The notes: generated from the letters alone by a model not told the origin. DNA of 64,000 nt from Paramagnetospirillum magneticum AMB-1 (GCF_000009985.1 NC_007626.1:4147943-4211942); one strand, 5' to 3'. Counted from the stretch's first letter, positions 27,601 through 37,780 are shown. A program made the numbers and translations.

Positions 27601-30600
27601 CGACGACGACGCTGAACGCGCTGACCACCACCAACATCGCGGAGCTTTCCACCGCCCAGGCGCGCTCACTGACGTCGGCCCAGATCGGCGGGCTTTCCAC
27701 CACCCAGTTGAACGCGTTCGAGACCACAGACCTGGCCGCCCTGACCGCCACCCAGGTCAGCGGTCTGACCACCGCCCAGGTTGCGGCGCTGACCACCACC
27801 CAGGCAAGCGCCCTGACCTCCACCGAGACCAGGGCACTGACCTCGGCTCAGCTTAATGCCCTGACCACCACCAACATGGCTCAGCTGACCAGCACCCAGG
27901 TCAGTGGCCTGACCACCGGCCAGGTGGCCAATCTCAGCACGACCAACCTCAATGCCCTGTCAACCACCGCCTTGGCAGGTTTCAGTGCCACCCAGGCCAC
28001 GAGTCTGTCCACGACACAGGCTGCCGCGCTGTCCACGACGTCGCTCGGCGCCCTTGAAACCAGCGATCTGGCCAAGCTGTCGGCCACGGTGCTCAACGCC
28101 TTGAGCACCACCGGCGTCGCCGGATTGTCCTCGACCCAAATCGGCGGATTGACCAAGACCCAGCTCGTCGGCCTCTCCACGACCCAGCTGAATGCGCTGG
28201 AAACCACCGATCTGGCCGCCCTGTCCAGTTCCCAGGTGCGCAGCCTGACCGCCACGCAGATTGGCGGGCTGAGCACCACCCAGATCAATGCGTTTGAGAC
28301 CACCGACATTGCGGCGCTGACCGCAACCCAGGCCCAGGGCCTGTCCACGACTCAGATCGCCAACATCAGCACGACCCAGTTGTCCAGCCTGACTACGACC
28401 GGGCTCAAGGCTCTGACGTCGGCCCAGTTGAACGCGCTGAGCACCACCTCCGCGGCGGAACTGACCACCACTCAGATTGGCGGCCTGACCACGGCCCAAA
28501 TCGCCAACCTGTCGACCACCAACCTGAATTCGCTGTCGACCACCGCCGTTGCCGGCCTCAGCGCCACCCAGGCCAAGAGTCTGACCACCACCCAGGTGGC
28601 GGCCCTGACCACCACCCAGGTGAGTTCGCTGAGCACCACCGAACTGGGTGCGCTGAGCGCCACCGTGTTCAACGCCCTGTCCACCACCAACGTGGCCCAG
28701 CTGTCGTCCACTCAGCAGGGTGTGCTTTCCGCCACCGTGTTCTCCGGCCTGGGCACCACGGCGCTGAATGCGCTCGACACCACCGATGTCGCGGCGCTGA
28801 CGACGACCCAGCTCCGCAGTCTGACCGCGACCCAGATCGGCGGCCTGACCACCACCACTTTGAACGCGCTCGAGACCACGGACATCTCGTCCCTCAGCGC
28901 CACCCAGGTCGGCGGCTTCACCACCACCCAAATTGCCGCTCTGACCACCACCAATGCCGCGGCCCTGACAACCACCGAAATTCGTGCCCTGACCACGGCG
29001 CAGTTGAACGCGCTGACCACCACCGACGCCGCGGCCTTGACCAGCACCCAGATCGGCAGCCTGACCACCGGTCAACTCGCCAATCTTTCGACCGCCAACC
29101 TGAATGCTCTGTCCAGCACCGGGCTGGAGACCCTGAACCGCACCCAGGTCCAGAGTCTGACCACTACCCAGGCCGCCGCGCTGAGCACCACCGCGACAAG
29201 CGCCCTGTCCAGCACCAGCGTGGCGGCAATCAGCGCCACCGTGTTGAACGCGCTGACGACCACCAGCGTCGCCGCCCTGTCCACCACCCAGGTATCCTCG
29301 TTCACGGTCACCCAGGCGGCCGGACTGTCGACCGCCAACCTCAACGCCCTGACCACCACCAACGTGGCGGCCCTAACCACGGCGCAGGTGCGGTCGCTGA
29401 CCACCGCCCAGGTCGCCGGTCTGTCCACCACCCAGATCAATGCCCTGGAAACCACCGACCTGGCGGTGCTGACCACCGCCCAGGCGGCTGCCGTCACCAC
29501 CACCCAGCTGGCGGCCCTGAGTTCCACCTCCGTGGCGGTGCTGACCACCTCGGCCATCCGGTCGTTGAGTGCGACCCAGCTGAACGCGCTGACGACCACC
29601 GACGCCGCGTCGCTGACCACCACCCAGGTTTCGTCGCTGACCACCACCCAGGTGGCCGGGCTGTCGACCACCAACCTCAACGCGCTGACCACTTCCGCCA
29701 TCGCGGAACTGACCTCGGCCCACGCCCAGAGTCTGACCAGCACCCAAACCGCCGCCCTCAGCACCACTCAGCTGGGCGCCATCCAGTCCACCGATCTGGC
29801 GGCGATGACCACCACCGCGCTGAACGCGCTCTCCACGACCAACGTGGCCCAGCTGACCACCACTCAGGCGTCCAGCCTGACCACAGGGCAGGTCTCGGGC
29901 CTGACCACCGCGACCCTGAACGCCCTGACCACAACCGATGTGGCGGCGCTGTCCACGGCCCAGGTCCGGAGTCTGACGGCCACCCAAATCGGCGGCCTGA
30001 CCACCACCCAGGTGAATGCGCTGGAAACCACTGATCTGGCGGCCTTGACCACGGTCCAGATCGGCGGCCTGACCACCACCCAGTCCGCGGCCCTGGCCTC
30101 CACCGCCGTGAGCGAGCTGACCTCGGCCGAGGTCGGCGCCCTGTCGACCAGCAACCTGAACGCGCTGACCACCACCAACGCGGCGACCCTGTCCACGACC
30201 CAGGTGAGTTCGCTGAGCTCGGTCACGATCGGCGGGCTGTCGACCACCAACCTCAACAACCTGAGCACGACCACGCTGGCCGGCCTGACCGCCAACCAGC
30301 TGCGCGGCCTGACCACCACGCAGACCGGCGCGCTGACCACCACGGCGGCGGCGGCCCTGAACTCCGCGGTCATCACCATCCTGACCGCGACTCAGATCAA
30401 TGCCCTGTCGACCACCAGTCTGGCCGGGCTGACCAGCACCCAGGTCGCCAGCTTCACCACCACCCAGGTCAGCGGCCTGAACACCACCACGCTGAACGCG
30501 CTGGAAACCACCGATGTGGCGGCTCTGTCCACCACCCAGGTCCGGAGTCTGACCACCGCTCAGATTTCCGGCCTCAGCACCACCAACCTGAACGCCTTCG

Positions 30601-33600
30601 AGACCACGGATCTGGCTGCGCTGACCACTGCCCAGGTCGCGGCTCTCACCACCACCCAGACCGCCGCGCTGACCAGCGCCGGCGCCGGCGCCCTGACCTC
30701 CACGGAGATCTCGGCCCTGTCCACCGCGCAAATCAACGCGCTGACCACCGCCAACGCGGCGATCCTGTCCACCACCCAGCTGTCGGGGATCACCTCGACC
30801 ACCCTGGGCGGCCTGACCACCACCACCCTTAACGCTCTGGCCACCGCCACCATCGCCGGACTGTCGGCCACCCAACTGTCCGGCCTAACCACGACCCAGG
30901 CAGCCGACATCTCGACCACCGCGCTCGGCGCCATCGAGACCACCGATCTGCGTGCCATCTCGGCCACGACGCTGAATGCCCTGAGCACCACCAATGTGGC
31001 AGCCCTGTCCACCGCCCAGGTGGAAAGCCTGACCACTTCCCAGGTGGCCGCCCTGAACACCACGACCCTGAACGCCCTGGAAACCACCGATGTGGCGGCC
31101 CTGACCACCACCCAGGCGCGGGCCTTGACGGCCAGTCAGGTGTCGGGCCTGAACACTACCCAGGTCAACGCCTTCGAGACCACGGACATCGCAGCCCTGA
31201 CCGCGACTCAGGTCTCCAATCTGACCACCACCCAGACCGGGGCCCTGAGCACCACGGCGCTGTCGGGCGTCACCTCCACCCAGGTGAACGCGCTGACCAC
31301 CACCCAGATCAACGCCCTGTCCACCACCAACGCGGCGACTCTGACCACAACCCAGGCGGACGGCCTGACCGCCAATCAGATCGGTGGCCTGACCACCACC
31401 TTGATCAACGCCCTGGCCACCACCACCCTGGCCAGCCTGAGCTCGAGCCAGGCGGCGGGCCTGACCACCGCCCAGGCGGCCGGCCTGTCCACCACTTCCG
31501 TCTCCCAGTTGACCACCACCGAGTTGGCCGGCATCTCGGCCTCGGTGCTGAACGCCCTGACCACCACGGGCGTGGCGACCCTGTCCACCACCCAGGTGGG
31601 CGCCCTGACCGCCACCCAGGTTTCCGGCCTCAGCACCACCGCGCTGAACGCCATGACCACCACCGACATCGCGGCCCTGACCACGACCCAGGCCCGGAGT
31701 CTGACCACGGCCCAGGTGTCCGAGCTGTCCACCACCCAGGTGAACAACCTCAGCACCACCGACATTGGCGCCCTGACCAACGCCCAGATCGGCAGCCTGA
31801 CCACAACCCAAACCGGTGCTCTGAATACCACCGCCCTGTCGGGCATCACCTCGACCGGCATCAACCAGCTGTCCACCACTCAGCTGAACGCGCTGTCCAC
31901 GACCAACGCCGCGGCGCTGTCCACTACTCAGGTTGATGGCCTGTCCGCGACCCAGATCGGTGGTCTGTCCACCACCAACCTGAACGCCCTGTCCACCACC
32001 GGTTTGGCCTCCATCTCGTCGACCCAGGCGGCCGGCATCACTTCGACCCAGTCGGCGGCCCTGACCACCACCGCGCTGGGCGCCATCGAGACCACCGATC
32101 TGCGCGCCCTGTCGGCCACGGTACTGAACGCCCTGTCGACCACCAACGTGGCGGCCCTGTCCACCACCCAGGTTGACTCCCTGACCAGCGCCCAGGTCTC
32201 CGGCTTGAGCACTACTCAGCTGAATGCGCTGGAGACCACTGATGTGGCTGCCCTGAGCACCACTCAGGTGCGTTCGCTGACCACCACCCAGGTCGCCGCG
32301 CTGGACACCACCCAGGTCAACGCGCTGACCACCGCCGATGTCGGGGCCCTGACCACCACCCAGGTGAGCAGCCTGACCACCACCCAGACCGGGGCTCTGA
32401 CGACCACCACGCTGTCCGGCATCACTTCGACCCAGGTGAAGGCGCTGTCCACCGCCCAGTTGAACGCGCTGTCCACCACCGATGTCGCGGCCCTGGATAC
32501 GACCCAACTGACCGGTCTGACCGCGACCCAGTTCGGCGGTCTGTCCACCACCACCCTCAACGCCCTGTCCACCACCGGCGTGGCCAGCCTGACCTCGACC
32601 CAGGTGGCCGGCATCAGCACCACCCAGGCGGCGGCTCTGACCACGACCCAGGTCGGCGCGATCGAAACCACCGATCTGCGCGCCCTGACCGCCACGGTGC
32701 TGAATGCACTGTCCACCACTAACGTGGCGGCGCTGTCCACCACCCAGGTTGACTCTCTGACCACCGCCCAGGTCTCCGGCTTGAGCACCACCCAGCTGAA
32801 TGCGCTGGAGACCACCGACGTCGCGGTTCTGAGCACGACCCAGGTCCGGAGTCTGACGACCACCCAGATCAGTGCCCTGAACACCACTCAGCTCAATGCG
32901 CTGCCGACCACCGATATCGCTGCCCTGACCACCACCCAGGTGAGCAGCCTGACCACCACCCAGACCGGGGCGCTGAATACCACGGCCCTGTCGGGCATCA
33001 CCTCCACCGAGGTGAACGCCCTGTCGACGGCTCAGTTGAACGCCCTGTCCACCACCAACGCGGCGGCGCTGTCGACCACCCAGGTGTCCGGCCTCAACGC
33101 CACCCTGGTTGCCGGTCTGTCGACCACCAACCTGAATGCCCTGTCCACCGCCGCGGTGGCGGGCCTGTCCTCGACCCAGGCCTCCGCCCTCACCAGCACC
33201 CAGACCGCCGCCCTGAGCACCACTCAGCTCGGCGCCCTGGAGACCACCGACCTGGCGGCCGTCACCACCACGGCGCTGAACACCCTGTCGACCACCAACG
33301 TCGCAGCCCTGAGCACCACCCAGGTGTCCAGCCTGACCACCACTCAGGTCGGCGGCCTGTCCACCACCCAGTTGAATGCTCTGGAAACCACGGATGTGGC
33401 GGCTCTGGCCGTCACTCAGGCGCAGTCGCTGACCACTGCGCAGATCTCCGGTTTGAACACCACCCAAGTCAACGCCATCTCGACCACCGATGTCGCGGCG
33501 CTGACCACCACACAGCTGACCGGCTTGACCACCACTCAGGTCACGGCCTTGAACACCACCAACCTGGCGGCGCTGACCACATCCCAGGTGGCCTCGCTCA

Positions 33601-36600
33601 CCGCGACCCAGGTGGATGCGCTGTCGACCACCAACATCGCGGCCCTGTCCTCTGCCCAGGTGAGCGCTCTGACCACCACCCAGGTGAGTTCGATCGCCAC
33701 CACCACGCTGAACGCTCTCGAAACCACCGACGTGGCGGCCCTGACCACCACCCAGGTGCGCTCGCTGACCACCACCCAGGTGGCGGGCCTGAACACCACT
33801 CAGGTCAACGCGTTCGAAACCACCGACATCGCCGCCCTGACCACCACCCAGGTCGGCGGCCTGACCACCACCCAGATCGGTGCGCTGAACACCACCGCGC
33901 TGTCGGGCATCACCTCGACCGAAGTGAACGCGCTGTCCACCGCCCAGGTGAACGCGCTGTCCACCACCAATGCGGCCGCCCTGACCGCCACCCAGCTGGA
34001 CGGCCTGAGCACCACCCAGGTGGCTGGCCTCAGCACCACCAACCTGAACGCCCTGTCCACCACCGGCGTGGCCAGCCTGTCGTCGACCCAGGTCGCGGCG
34101 CTGACCACCACTCAGATTTCCGCCCTGTCGACCACTCAGCTGAGTGCGGTCGAGACCACTGATCTGGCGGCACTCTCCGCCACCCAGGTGGATGCCCTGT
34201 CGACCACCAACATCGCGGCTCTGTCCACCACCCAGGTGTCCAGCCTGACCACGGCGCAGGTTGGATCCCTGGCCACCACCACCCTGAACGCTCTCGAAAC
34301 CACCGACGTGGCGGCCCTGACCACCACCCAGGTGCGCTCGCTGACCACCACCCAGATCGCTGCGCTGAACACCACTCAGGTCAACGCGCTGGAGACCACC
34401 GACATCGCCGCCCTGACCACCACCCAGGTCGGCGGCCTGACCACCACCCAGATCGGTGCGCTGAACACCACCTCGGTGTCGGCGATCACCTCGACCGAGG
34501 TGAACGCGCTGTCCACCACCCAGCTCAACGCGCTGTCCACCACCAATGCGGCGACGCTGACCACCACCCAGTTGGACGGCCTGACCACCAGCCAGGTTTC
34601 CGGCCTCAGCACCACCAACCTGAACGCCCTGTCCACCACCGGCGTGGACAGCCTGACCACCACCCAGATCAGTGCCCTGACCTCCTCCCAGACGGTTGGC
34701 CTGTCCACGACCACCCTGGCGGCCCTGAATACCGCCGAAGTGGCCGCGCTGACCGCGACCGCCGTCAACGGCCTGTCGACCACCAACGTCGCGGCACTGT
34801 CCACCGCCCAGGTTTCGTCCCTGACGACCACCCAGGTGAGCGGCCTGTCCACCACCACGCTGAACGCCCTGGAAACCACCGACGTGGCGGCCCTGACCAC
34901 CACCCAGGTGCGCTCGCTGACCACCACCCAGATCGCCGCGCTGAACACCACTCAGGTCAACGCGCTGGAGACCACCGACATCGCCGCCCTGACCACCACC
35001 CAGGTCGGCGGCCTGACCACCACCCAGATCGGTGCGCTGAACACCACCGCGCTGTCGGGCATCACCTCGACCGAGGTCGCCGCGCTGTCCACCGCCCAGA
35101 TCAACGCGCTGTCCACCACCAACGCAGCGGCCCTCGCCACCACCCAGCTGTCCGGCCTGACCACCAATCAGGTGAATAACCTCAGCACCACCAACCTGAA
35201 CGCCCTGTCCACCACCGGCGTGGCCAGCCTGTCGTCGACCCAGGTCGCGGCGCTGAGCACCACCCAGATCAACGCCCTATCCACCACTCAGCTGGGCGCG
35301 GTCGAGACCACCGATCTGGCGACGCTCTCCGCCACCCAGGTCAATGCGCTCACCACCACCAACATCGCGGCGCTGTCCACCAACCAGGTCGGGTCCCTGA
35401 CCACCACCCAAGTCAGCGGTCTGTCCACCACCACGCTGAATGCCCTGGAAACCACCGACGTGGCGGCCCTGACCACCACCCAGGTGCGCTCGCTGACCAC
35501 CACCCAGATCGCCGCGCTGAACACCACTCAGGTCAACGCGCTGGAGACCACCGATATCGCCGCCCTGACCACCACCCAGGTCGGCGGTCTGACCACCACC
35601 CAGATCGGTGCGCTGAACACCACCGCGCTGTCGGGCATCACCTCGACCGAGGTCGCCGCGCTGTCCACCGCCCAGATCAACGCGCTGACCACCACCAACG
35701 CGGCGGCCCTCGCCACCACCCAGTTGTCCGGCCTGACCACCAATCAGGTGAACAACCTCAGCACCACCAACCTGAACGCCCTGTCCACCGCCGGCGTGGC
35801 CAGCCTGTCGTCCACCCAGGTTACGGCGCTGAGCACCACCCAGATCGCCGCTTTGTCCACCACTCAGCTGAGTGCGGTCGAAACCACCGATCTGGCGGCA
35901 CTCTCCGCCACCCAGGTGAACGCGCTCACCACCACCAACGTGGCGGCGCTGTCCACCGACCAGGTCGGGGCCCTGACCACCTCCCAGGTCAGCTCCCTGT
36001 CCACCACCACGTTGAACGCTCTTGAGACCACCGACGTGGCGGTGCTGTCGACCACCCAGGTGCGGAGCCTGACCTCCACCCAGATCAGCGGTCTGAACAC
36101 CACCCAGATCAATGCCCTGGGAACCACTGAGCTGGCGGCGCTGACCACCACTCAGATCACTGGGCTGACCACCACTCAGACGGGTGGCCTCAGCAGCACC
36201 TCTGTGGGTGCGCTGACCACCACGGAGGTGGGCGGACTGTCCGCCACCCAGATCAACGGCCTGACCACCACCAACACGGCGCTGCTGACCACCACCCAGG
36301 TGTCGGCCCTCAGCACCACCCAGGTGGCGGGTCTGTCCACCACCGCCCTGAACGCTCTGTCGACCACTAACGTGGCAAGCCTCAGCTCGACCCAGGTGTC
36401 GGCGCTGACCTCCACTCAGGCGGCGGGCTTGGCCACCACCCAGCAGATAGCAATCGAGACCACAGACCTGGCGGCCATCTCCGCCACGACCCTGAACTCG
36501 CTGTCGACCACCAATGTGGCCGCACTGACCACCACCCAGGTGAGCAGCCTGACCACCACTCAGCTCAATGGCCTCGGCACCACCACGCTGAACGCGCTGG

Positions 36601-37772
36601 AAACCACCGATGTCGCCGCGCTGACCACCACTCAGGTGTCCAGTCTGACCACCACTCAGTTGGTCGGCCTGACCACCACCACGCTGAACGCCCTGTCCAC
36701 CACGGACATCGCGGGTATGACCTCCACCCAGGTGACCAGCCTGACCACCACTCAGGTCGCCGGCCTCAGCACGACGGCACTCGGCGCCATCGAGACCACC
36801 GACCTGGATGCCCTCTCGACCGCCCAGTTGAACGCCCTGAGCACCACCAATGTGGCTGCGCTGTCCACCACCCAGGTGTCCAGCCTGACCACCACCCAGG
36901 TGTCCGGCCTCAGCACCACGCAGCTGAATGCCCTGGAAACCACTGATGTGGCGGCCCTCACGGTCACTCAGGCGCAGAGCCTGACCGCGACCCAGATCAG
37001 CGGGCTGAGCACCACCCAGGTGAATGCGTTCTCCACCACGGATCTCGCGTCGCTGACCACCTCCCAGATCGGCGGCCTGACCTCCACCCAGGTGGCGGCC
37101 ATCAGCACCGCCAATCTGGCGGTCCTGACCTCCACCGAAATTTCGGCGCTGTCGACCACCAACCTCAACGCGCTGATCACCGCCCAGGTGGCGAGCATCA
37201 CCACCACCCAGGTGGCTGGCCTGACCGCGACCCAGATCGGCGGACTGACCACCACTCAGCTCAACCAGATCTCGACCACGAACATCGCGGCTCTCACCAC
37301 CACCCAGGTAAGCGGCATCAGTGCCGCCCAGGCCACGGCCCTGAGCACCGCGACCCTCGGGACACTGACCGCCACTGAGATCGGTGGGCTGACCTCCACG
37401 GCGGTGAACGCGCTGACCACCACCAGCATCGCCGCCCTGACCACCACCCAGATCAGCGGATTGGTGACCAGCCAGCTCGCTAACCTGACCACCACCGCGC
37501 TGGCAGCCATCGAGAGCACCGATATCGGGGCGCTTTCCACCACCCAGTTCGAGGCGCTGACCTCGACCTCCATCGCGGCGCTGATCACGACCCAGATCAC
37601 GGGTCTGAGCACGACGCAATTGGCGGCCATGACCACCACCCAACTCAGCGGTCTGGAGACCACCGACATCCTGGCCATGACCTCGGCCCAGGCCACGGCC
37701 CTCGGCCCGCTGAACGGCAGCATGACCACCGCGCAGAACAGCGCCTGGTCCACCGCGATGAGCTATCCGTGA
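24603..37772 (+). CDS. Giant Thr-rich octapeptide-repeat protein, 4,389 residues
   Basis: One uninterrupted frame from a GTG at 24603, with AAGGGGGT just upstream. Almost the whole protein is an eight-residue unit, L-[T/S]-T-T-Q-[V/I]-x-[A/G/S], repeated roughly 545 times. The fifth position varies among Q, N, D, A and T, and an E-T-T-D unit recurs at intervals. Only a short head (MVSSVTFQSAAAIAA) and the tail ending STAMSYP differ. There is no signal peptide, membrane span or RTX motif, and few charged residues. The Leu and Val/Ile spacing with a run of three Thr/Ser suggests a beta-solenoid with Thr-lined faces; this is inference. One seven-residue unit near residue 82 shifts the phase. It lies between a sugar operon and two GT41 genes, so it is the likely glycosylation substrate. 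I know no characterised homologue. Confidence 0.9.
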   Translation: MVSSVTFQSAAAIAALTTTNIAAWDTTDIAALVSTQLQALTATQIKALETTDIAALTTTQLSVLSSTQVAAFDNTQIVFSAAQLGVLNASQLGAFSTSDIAALSTTAISGFTTTQLSSLASTLLDSIETTDIALLNTTQLSSLKTSQLAALSTTNLNALSTTAVAGLSAAQVNALTTGQIAALSTTQTASLSTAELNNLTSTQIRSLTTTQLSSLTTTQLSGISVAQIANLTTTALNALSTTGLAGLTSTQANSLTSTQVGGLTTTNLNALETTDLGALSTTALSGLTTTQTGALTTTSVSALTTTEIGALTVTLLNALSTTNAATLTSTQITGLNSALLAGLSTTNLSSLATTTLASLTTLQLRGLTTTQASSLSSAQVTNLTSTQVSALTAQSINALSTTALNTLSTTQLGSINTTTLSSLTTTTLNALQTASIAGLTSTQVRGLSTAQVAGLTTTQVNALETTDVAALTTGQVAALTTLQLSALSSTNASALTATEIKSLSAVQLSALATTAAAELSTTQVAAFTSGQIEGLSTTMFNALSTSAVGSLSATQAKSLTSTLLAGLTSANLGALDSADLAAVSTTALNALTTTNVALLTSTQVTGLKATQIAGLTTTKLNALTTANVAELLVTQVKALTTAQISGLSTTVLNALETTDVAALSAAQVASLTTTQVTALNSTQIGALTATETKALSTTQLNALSTTNAAELSTTQVASLTTAQVAGLSTTNLNALSSTALAGLSITQVKSLSTTQLGGLSTTQVDALETRDVASLNATQINALSTSSIAELSTAQIDALTRTQVAGLSTTTLNALETTDVAELSTTQVRALTSAQVGGLSTTQLNALETTDVAALLGTQLTGLSTTQLGDLSTTVLTSLTSTALRSLTTTQVNALTTTNLAELSTTQAAALTTAQVAGLSTTTLNALTTTTIAAFTATQAKTLTSTQVAGLTTTQVASLSTTEIAALTTTSINALTTTNAAQLTTAQIDALTKTQAGGLTTTTLNALTTTNIAELSTAQARSLTSAQIGGLSTTQLNAFETTDLAALTATQVSGLTTAQVAALTTTQASALTSTETRALTSAQLNALTTTNMAQLTSTQVSGLTTGQVANLSTTNLNALSTTALAGFSATQATSLSTTQAAALSTTSLGALETSDLAKLSATVLNALSTTGVAGLSSTQIGGLTKTQLVGLSTTQLNALETTDLAALSSSQVRSLTATQIGGLSTTQINAFETTDIAALTATQAQGLSTTQIANISTTQLSSLTTTGLKALTSAQLNALSTTSAAELTTTQIGGLTTAQIANLSTTNLNSLSTTAVAGLSATQAKSLTTTQVAALTTTQVSSLSTTELGALSATVFNALSTTNVAQLSSTQQGVLSATVFSGLGTTALNALDTTDVAALTTTQLRSLTATQIGGLTTTTLNALETTDISSLSATQVGGFTTTQIAALTTTNAAALTTTEIRALTTAQLNALTTTDAAALTSTQIGSLTTGQLANLSTANLNALSSTGLETLNRTQVQSLTTTQAAALSTTATSALSSTSVAAISATVLNALTTTSVAALSTTQVSSFTVTQAAGLSTANLNALTTTNVAALTTAQVRSLTTAQVAGLSTTQINALETTDLAVLTTAQAAAVTTTQLAALSSTSVAVLTTSAIRSLSATQLNALTTTDAASLTTTQVSSLTTTQVAGLSTTNLNALTTSAIAELTSAHAQSLTSTQTAALSTTQLGAIQSTDLAAMTTTALNALSTTNVAQLTTTQASSLTTGQVSGLTTATLNALTTTDVAALSTAQVRSLTATQIGGLTTTQVNALETTDLAALTTVQIGGLTTTQSAALASTAVSELTSAEVGALSTSNLNALTTTNAATLSTTQVSSLSSVTIGGLSTTNLNNLSTTTLAGLTANQLRGLTTTQTGALTTTAAAALNSAVITILTATQINALSTTSLAGLTSTQVASFTTTQVSGLNTTTLNALETTDVAALSTTQVRSLTTAQISGLSTTNLNAFETTDLAALTTAQVAALTTTQTAALTSAGAGALTSTEISALSTAQINALTTANAAILSTTQLSGITSTTLGGLTTTTLNALATATIAGLSATQLSGLTTTQAADISTTALGAIETTDLRAISATTLNALSTTNVAALSTAQVESLTTSQVAALNTTTLNALETTDVAALTTTQARALTASQVSGLNTTQVNAFETTDIAALTATQVSNLTTTQTGALSTTALSGVTSTQVNALTTTQINALSTTNAATLTTTQADGLTANQIGGLTTTLINALATTTLASLSSSQAAGLTTAQAAGLSTTSVSQLTTTELAGISASVLNALTTTGVATLSTTQVGALTATQVSGLSTTALNAMTTTDIAALTTTQARSLTTAQVSELSTTQVNNLSTTDIGALTNAQIGSLTTTQTGALNTTALSGITSTGINQLSTTQLNALSTTNAAALSTTQVDGLSATQIGGLSTTNLNALSTTGLASISSTQAAGITSTQSAALTTTALGAIETTDLRALSATVLNALSTTNVAALSTTQVDSLTSAQVSGLSTTQLNALETTDVAALSTTQVRSLTTTQVAALDTTQVNALTTADVGALTTTQVSSLTTTQTGALTTTTLSGITSTQVKALSTAQLNALSTTDVAALDTTQLTGLTATQFGGLSTTTLNALSTTGVASLTSTQVAGISTTQAAALTTTQVGAIETTDLRALTATVLNALSTTNVAALSTTQVDSLTTAQVSGLSTTQLNALETTDVAVLSTTQVRSLTTTQISALNTTQLNALPTTDIAALTTTQVSSLTTTQTGALNTTALSGITSTEVNALSTAQLNALSTTNAAALSTTQVSGLNATLVAGLSTTNLNALSTAAVAGLSSTQASALTSTQTAALSTTQLGALETTDLAAVTTTALNTLSTTNVAALSTTQVSSLTTTQVGGLSTTQLNALETTDVAALAVTQAQSLTTAQISGLNTTQVNAISTTDVAALTTTQLTGLTTTQVTALNTTNLAALTTSQVASLTATQVDALSTTNIAALSSAQVSALTTTQVSSIATTTLNALETTDVAALTTTQVRSLTTTQVAGLNTTQVNAFETTDIAALTTTQVGGLTTTQIGALNTTALSGITSTEVNALSTAQVNALSTTNAAALTATQLDGLSTTQVAGLSTTNLNALSTTGVASLSSTQVAALTTTQISALSTTQLSAVETTDLAALSATQVDALSTTNIAALSTTQVSSLTTAQVGSLATTTLNALETTDVAALTTTQVRSLTTTQIAALNTTQVNALETTDIAALTTTQVGGLTTTQIGALNTTSVSAITSTEVNALSTTQLNALSTTNAATLTTTQLDGLTTSQVSGLSTTNLNALSTTGVDSLTTTQISALTSSQTVGLSTTTLAALNTAEVAALTATAVNGLSTTNVAALSTAQVSSLTTTQVSGLSTTTLNALETTDVAALTTTQVRSLTTTQIAALNTTQVNALETTDIAALTTTQVGGLTTTQIGALNTTALSGITSTEVAALSTAQINALSTTNAAALATTQLSGLTTNQVNNLSTTNLNALSTTGVASLSSTQVAALSTTQINALSTTQLGAVETTDLATLSATQVNALTTTNIAALSTNQVGSLTTTQVSGLSTTTLNALETTDVAALTTTQVRSLTTTQIAALNTTQVNALETTDIAALTTTQVGGLTTTQIGALNTTALSGITSTEVAALSTAQINALTTTNAAALATTQLSGLTTNQVNNLSTTNLNALSTAGVASLSSTQVTALSTTQIAALSTTQLSAVETTDLAALSATQVNALTTTNVAALSTDQVGALTTSQVSSLSTTTLNALETTDVAVLSTTQVRSLTSTQISGLNTTQINALGTTELAALTTTQITGLTTTQTGGLSSTSVGALTTTEVGGLSATQINGLTTTNTALLTTTQVSALSTTQVAGLSTTALNALSTTNVASLSSTQVSALTSTQAAGLATTQQIAIETTDLAAISATTLNSLSTTNVAALTTTQVSSLTTTQLNGLGTTTLNALETTDVAALTTTQVSSLTTTQLVGLTTTTLNALSTTDIAGMTSTQVTSLTTTQVAGLSTTALGAIETTDLDALSTAQLNALSTTNVAALSTTQVSSLTTTQVSGLSTTQLNALETTDVAALTVTQAQSLTATQISGLSTTQVNAFSTTDLASLTTSQIGGLTSTQVAAISTANLAVLTSTEISALSTTNLNALITAQVASITTTQVAGLTATQIGGLTTTQLNQISTTNIAALTTTQVSGISAAQATALSTATLGTLTATEIGGLTSTAVNALTTTSIAALTTTQISGLVTSQLANLTTTALAAIESTDIGALSTTQFEALTSTSIAALITTQITGLSTTQLAAMTTTQLSGLETTDILAMTSAQATALGPLNGSMTTAQNSAWSTAMSYP
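24640..37690 (+). repeat. 24-bp coding tandem repeat (octapeptide array)
   Basis: The DNA period is 24 bases, matching the eight-residue unit. The codons favour CTG ACC ACC ACC CAG. Because the period is a multiple of three and the sequence is GC-rich, several antisense frames stay open for over 800 codons; they are by-products of the repeat. Confidence 0.97.
25451..36971 (+). repeat. 576-bp higher-order tandem repeat (24 octapeptides, 192 residues)
   Basis: I followed one landmark, the unit usually reading xTTQVRSL after an xTTDVAA-type unit. The same base of it falls at 25451, 26027 and 26603, then every 576 bases from 27083 to 33419, then every 576 from 33755 to 36635, then 36971. The exceptions are 480 bases (26603-27083) and 336 bases (33419-33755 and 36635-36971), all multiples of 24. 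Copies between about 33.7 and 36.1 kb are nearly identical in DNA, so recent amplification or conversion happened there. Confidence 0.92.
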
Positions 37773-37780
37773 TCCCGGAT

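Noticed and set aside
24603..37772. CRISPR array from short regular repeats
   Set aside because: Repeats are contiguous 24-bp coding units without unique spacers, in one open frame.
24603..37772. Assignment as an ice-nucleation protein
   Set aside because: The octapeptide period and Thr runs are similar, but the AGYGSTxT consensus and the N-terminal domain of that family are absent.
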